Below, piece by piece: positions 62,419 through 64,000 of a stretch of DNA of 64,000 nt. This DNA is from Acidobacteriota bacterium (GTDB lineage: Bacteria; Acidobacteriota; UBA6911): positions 1-64,000 of the forward strand of contig JAFGIY010000064.1 in assembly GCA_016929335.1 (NCBI GenBank), read 5' to 3'. The position numbers were made by a program, and so were the translations under genes. Each line of letters starts with the position of its first letter. Within the stretch, counting starts at the first letter, position 1. The notes under the pieces are model-generated. The model was not told where the DNA came from and made no database searches. It worked only from the letters and a program-made list of their open reading frames with translations.

Positions 62419-63447
62419 ATGATGCGGATGTTCCTTCTTTTTAGGCGAAGAGCGCTGGCAATCTGGAATGGCACACATTCTAAACACGCCTCATGCCTGC
62501 TCTTTTTATCTTTGCTAAGCATTTTTTTACTGTTTTCGGAATTTCGCAGCGGTCTTTGCCTGTCGCCGGAACCGCCGCCTCATACCGGCTCCATCGCCGC
62601 GCATCCACGGAATGTGCTGGTAATAGGCAAAGTTTCCAATAATCCACGAAAGCATTATCACTACCTGAAGCCCATGGTGGATTATGCCGCAGGCCATATG
62701 AAAGACCTGGGCATTGATAAAGGCAATGTTCTAATGGCGAGGGACAATGCTCAGATGATCGAGCTGTTGAAGCAGGGGAAGGTTGACTGGGTTACCGAAA
62801 CAGCCTATTCCGCCCTGTTGTATGAGCATCACAATGCCGCGCAGATCCTGCTGCGGAAATGGAAAAAAGATGCGTCGCACTATTACACGATATTTTTTGC
62901 GAGGAAAGACCGCTACATCCATTCGCTTGAAGACCTTAAGGGAAAGGTGCTTGCATTGGAGGATGCCGGATCAACAACCGCCTTCTTTGAGCCCATTCTG
63001 TGTCTTGTCGAAAATAATCTGACGCTTCAAAAGCTCGGCAGTTTCAAGGAACGCCCCGATCCCGATAAAGTGGGATATGTTTTATCCCGCCAGGAAATCA
63101 ACTCATCGGTTTGGGTCCACAAAGGCCTTGTGGACGCCGGTGCTTTTAACAATCAGGATTGGAATAAAAGCGATCATCTGTATAAGAACATGAAAAAGGA
63201 TCTGAAAATATTCTACAGATCCGAGCCTATTCCCAGAGCTTTCGAATTGGTCCGCACGAACCTCGATGTTTCCATCAAGGAAAGGCTCAAAGATATCCTG
63301 CTCAGAGCGCATCTGGACAGCAAAGCCCAAAAAGCACTTCGGGATTATCAACAGACCAGACAGTTTGATGAATTGGATGCAGAAGGCATCCATGCATTGA
63401 ACGCCGCCCGTAAGGCTCTTCTGGCCCATATCGAGGTCGTTCGATAA
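62419..63447 (+). CDS. PhnD-like periplasmic phosphonate/phosphate-binding protein
   Basis: 342 residues. N-terminal hydrophobic signal (LLFLSLLSIFLLFSEF) about 28-43 from the annotated start; the exact start is uncertain. The body has VDWVTETAYSALLYEHH, quoted in part VDWVTETAYSALL, DLKGKVLALEDAGSTTAFFEP and SSVWVHKGLVDAGAFNN, the PhnD/SsuA pattern of periplasmic binding proteins. No permease or ATPase follows; instead its stop abuts a membrane sensor (TAA ATG), so it probably feeds a receptor rather than a transporter. Confidence 0.88.
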   Translation: MMRMFLLFRRRALAIWNGTHSKHASCLLFLSLLSIFLLFSEFRSGLCLSPEPPPHTGSIAAHPRNVLVIGKVSNNPRKHYHYLKPMVDYAAGHMKDLGIDKGNVLMARDNAQMIELLKQGKVDWVTETAYSALLYEHHNAAQILLRKWKKDASHYYTIFFARKDRYIHSLEDLKGKVLALEDAGSTTAFFEPILCLVENNLTLQKLGSFKERPDPDKVGYVLSRQEINSSVWVHKGLVDAGAFNNQDWNKSDHLYKNMKKDLKIFYRSEPIPRAFELVRTNLDVSIKERLKDILLRAHLDSKAQKALRDYQQTRQFDELDAEGIHALNAARKALLAHIEVVR

Positions 63448-64000
63448 ATGCGCCTGAACCTGAAACGCAAATATACATTCTTCATTGTTTCGCTGATTTT
63501 GTTTGTGGTGATTGTGTTTTTTGCATTTTCCTATACGCAGTTTAATCGGATGTCCTCATCGCATAAGGATTCCAGCTCGCGCCTCCTGACTGAAGCTTTA
63601 TCGGAGGAAATGGAGAAAAAGGGAATTGTCATATCACAGCTCCTGGCTGAGAATTTGATAAATCCCCTATACAACTATGATCAGAATGCCATTCAAAACC
63701 TGCTTGCAGGTTTTAAATCCTACCATGATGTCCTGGGCGTTTATGTTTATGATTCCGAAGGCAAAGTCATACACGACGGGACCAAGAGTGTCGAAAAATA
63801 CGGGGCTTTTCTTGAAGACCGGGGAAGCGCTGCAAGGATTTTCGCCGATCTCGAACCGGTCGTTCTGAGATATGATGATTATATTGAGGTGTTTCATCCC
63901 GTATCTCTGGATCAGACGGTATTGGGCGGCATAAAAGTTGTGCTGTCGCTTTCGGATATCAACCATCAAATTGCAGTCATGGAAACCCGCCTGTCGGATA
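63448..64000 (+). CDS. Membrane sensor protein, 5' part (cut by window end)
   Basis: 184 residues are in the window and open to its end. The start MRLNLKRKYTFFIVSLILFV is a membrane helix with a basic front, followed by a ~140-residue periplasmic domain (EEMEKKGIVISQLLAENLIN, GVYVYDSEGKVIHDG) of the double-Cache-like sensor type. The ATG directly follows the stop of the PhnD-like gene. The cytoplasmic output (kinase, GGDEF or chemoreceptor) is outside the window. The pairing suggests that ligand-loaded PhnD signals through this protein. Confidence 0.8.
   Translation, partial: MRLNLKRKYTFFIVSLILFVVIVFFAFSYTQFNRMSSSHKDSSSRLLTEALSEEMEKKGIVISQLLAENLINPLYNYDQNAIQNLLAGFKSYHDVLGVYVYDSEGKVIHDGTKSVEKYGAFLEDRGSAARIFADLEPVVLRYDDYIEVFHPVSLDQTVLGGIKVVLSLSDINHQIAVMETRLSD

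Overview
The window comes from a Gram-negative bacterium of roughly 50% GC. This is indicated by a Gcw_chp outer-membrane protein, an OprO/OprP-type porin, many Sec signal peptides and PEP-CTERM proteins. The gene mix (secreted TPR and FecR proteins, a Hanks-type kinase with PEGA repeats, PilZ, molybdenum hydroxylase with CoxG, diheme cytochrome, UGA-encoded selenoprotein) resembles Acidobacteriota or Desulfobacterota-like environmental genomes. There is no rRNA or complete tRNA, so the phylum is inferred, not shown.

Bases 1 to about 10,584 are the right end of an integrative mobilizable or conjugative element. It carries an HTH gene below an array of 11-bp iterons, a MobF (TrwC/TraI-type) relaxase-helicase, a membrane protein, a ParA-like ATPase, a putative regulator facing an AlpA regulator, an AlbA_2 protein and a P4-type tyrosine integrase. 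The integrase lies against a 3' half tRNA-Arg(ACG), which is read as the att junction. The rest of the element lies to the left of the window.

From 10.6 to 27.7 kb the chromosome carries an M50 protease, an exported UGSC-type selenoprotein whose in-frame UGA is followed by a SECIS-like hairpin, a TPP enzyme, a sigma-54-controlled PEP-CTERM gene, several secreted proteins, a three-subunit molybdenum hydroxylase with a zinc-finger-like protein and CoxG, two small proteins and a cytochrome c.

From 28 to 47.6 kb lie signalling and envelope genes: a PilZ protein, a kinase followed by coupled TPR/propeller and PEGA genes, mannosyl-3-phosphoglycerate phosphatase, a NarL-type two-component pair, an M23-like protein, GT39, FecR, PilT and two EAL proteins.

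From 47.6 to 64 kb lie HAD, NudC and Fpg/Nei genes, a broken AEC transporter, a nucleotidyltransferase pair, a diheme cytochrome, a cupin, a second PEP-CTERM gene with the same promoter architecture as the first, a sigma-54 nitrogen operon (Gcw_chp, amtB, glnK), and an OprO/P porin followed by a PhnD-like binding protein and a membrane sensor cut by the window end.

Intergenic DNA is rich in dispersed inverted-repeat families, described individually.
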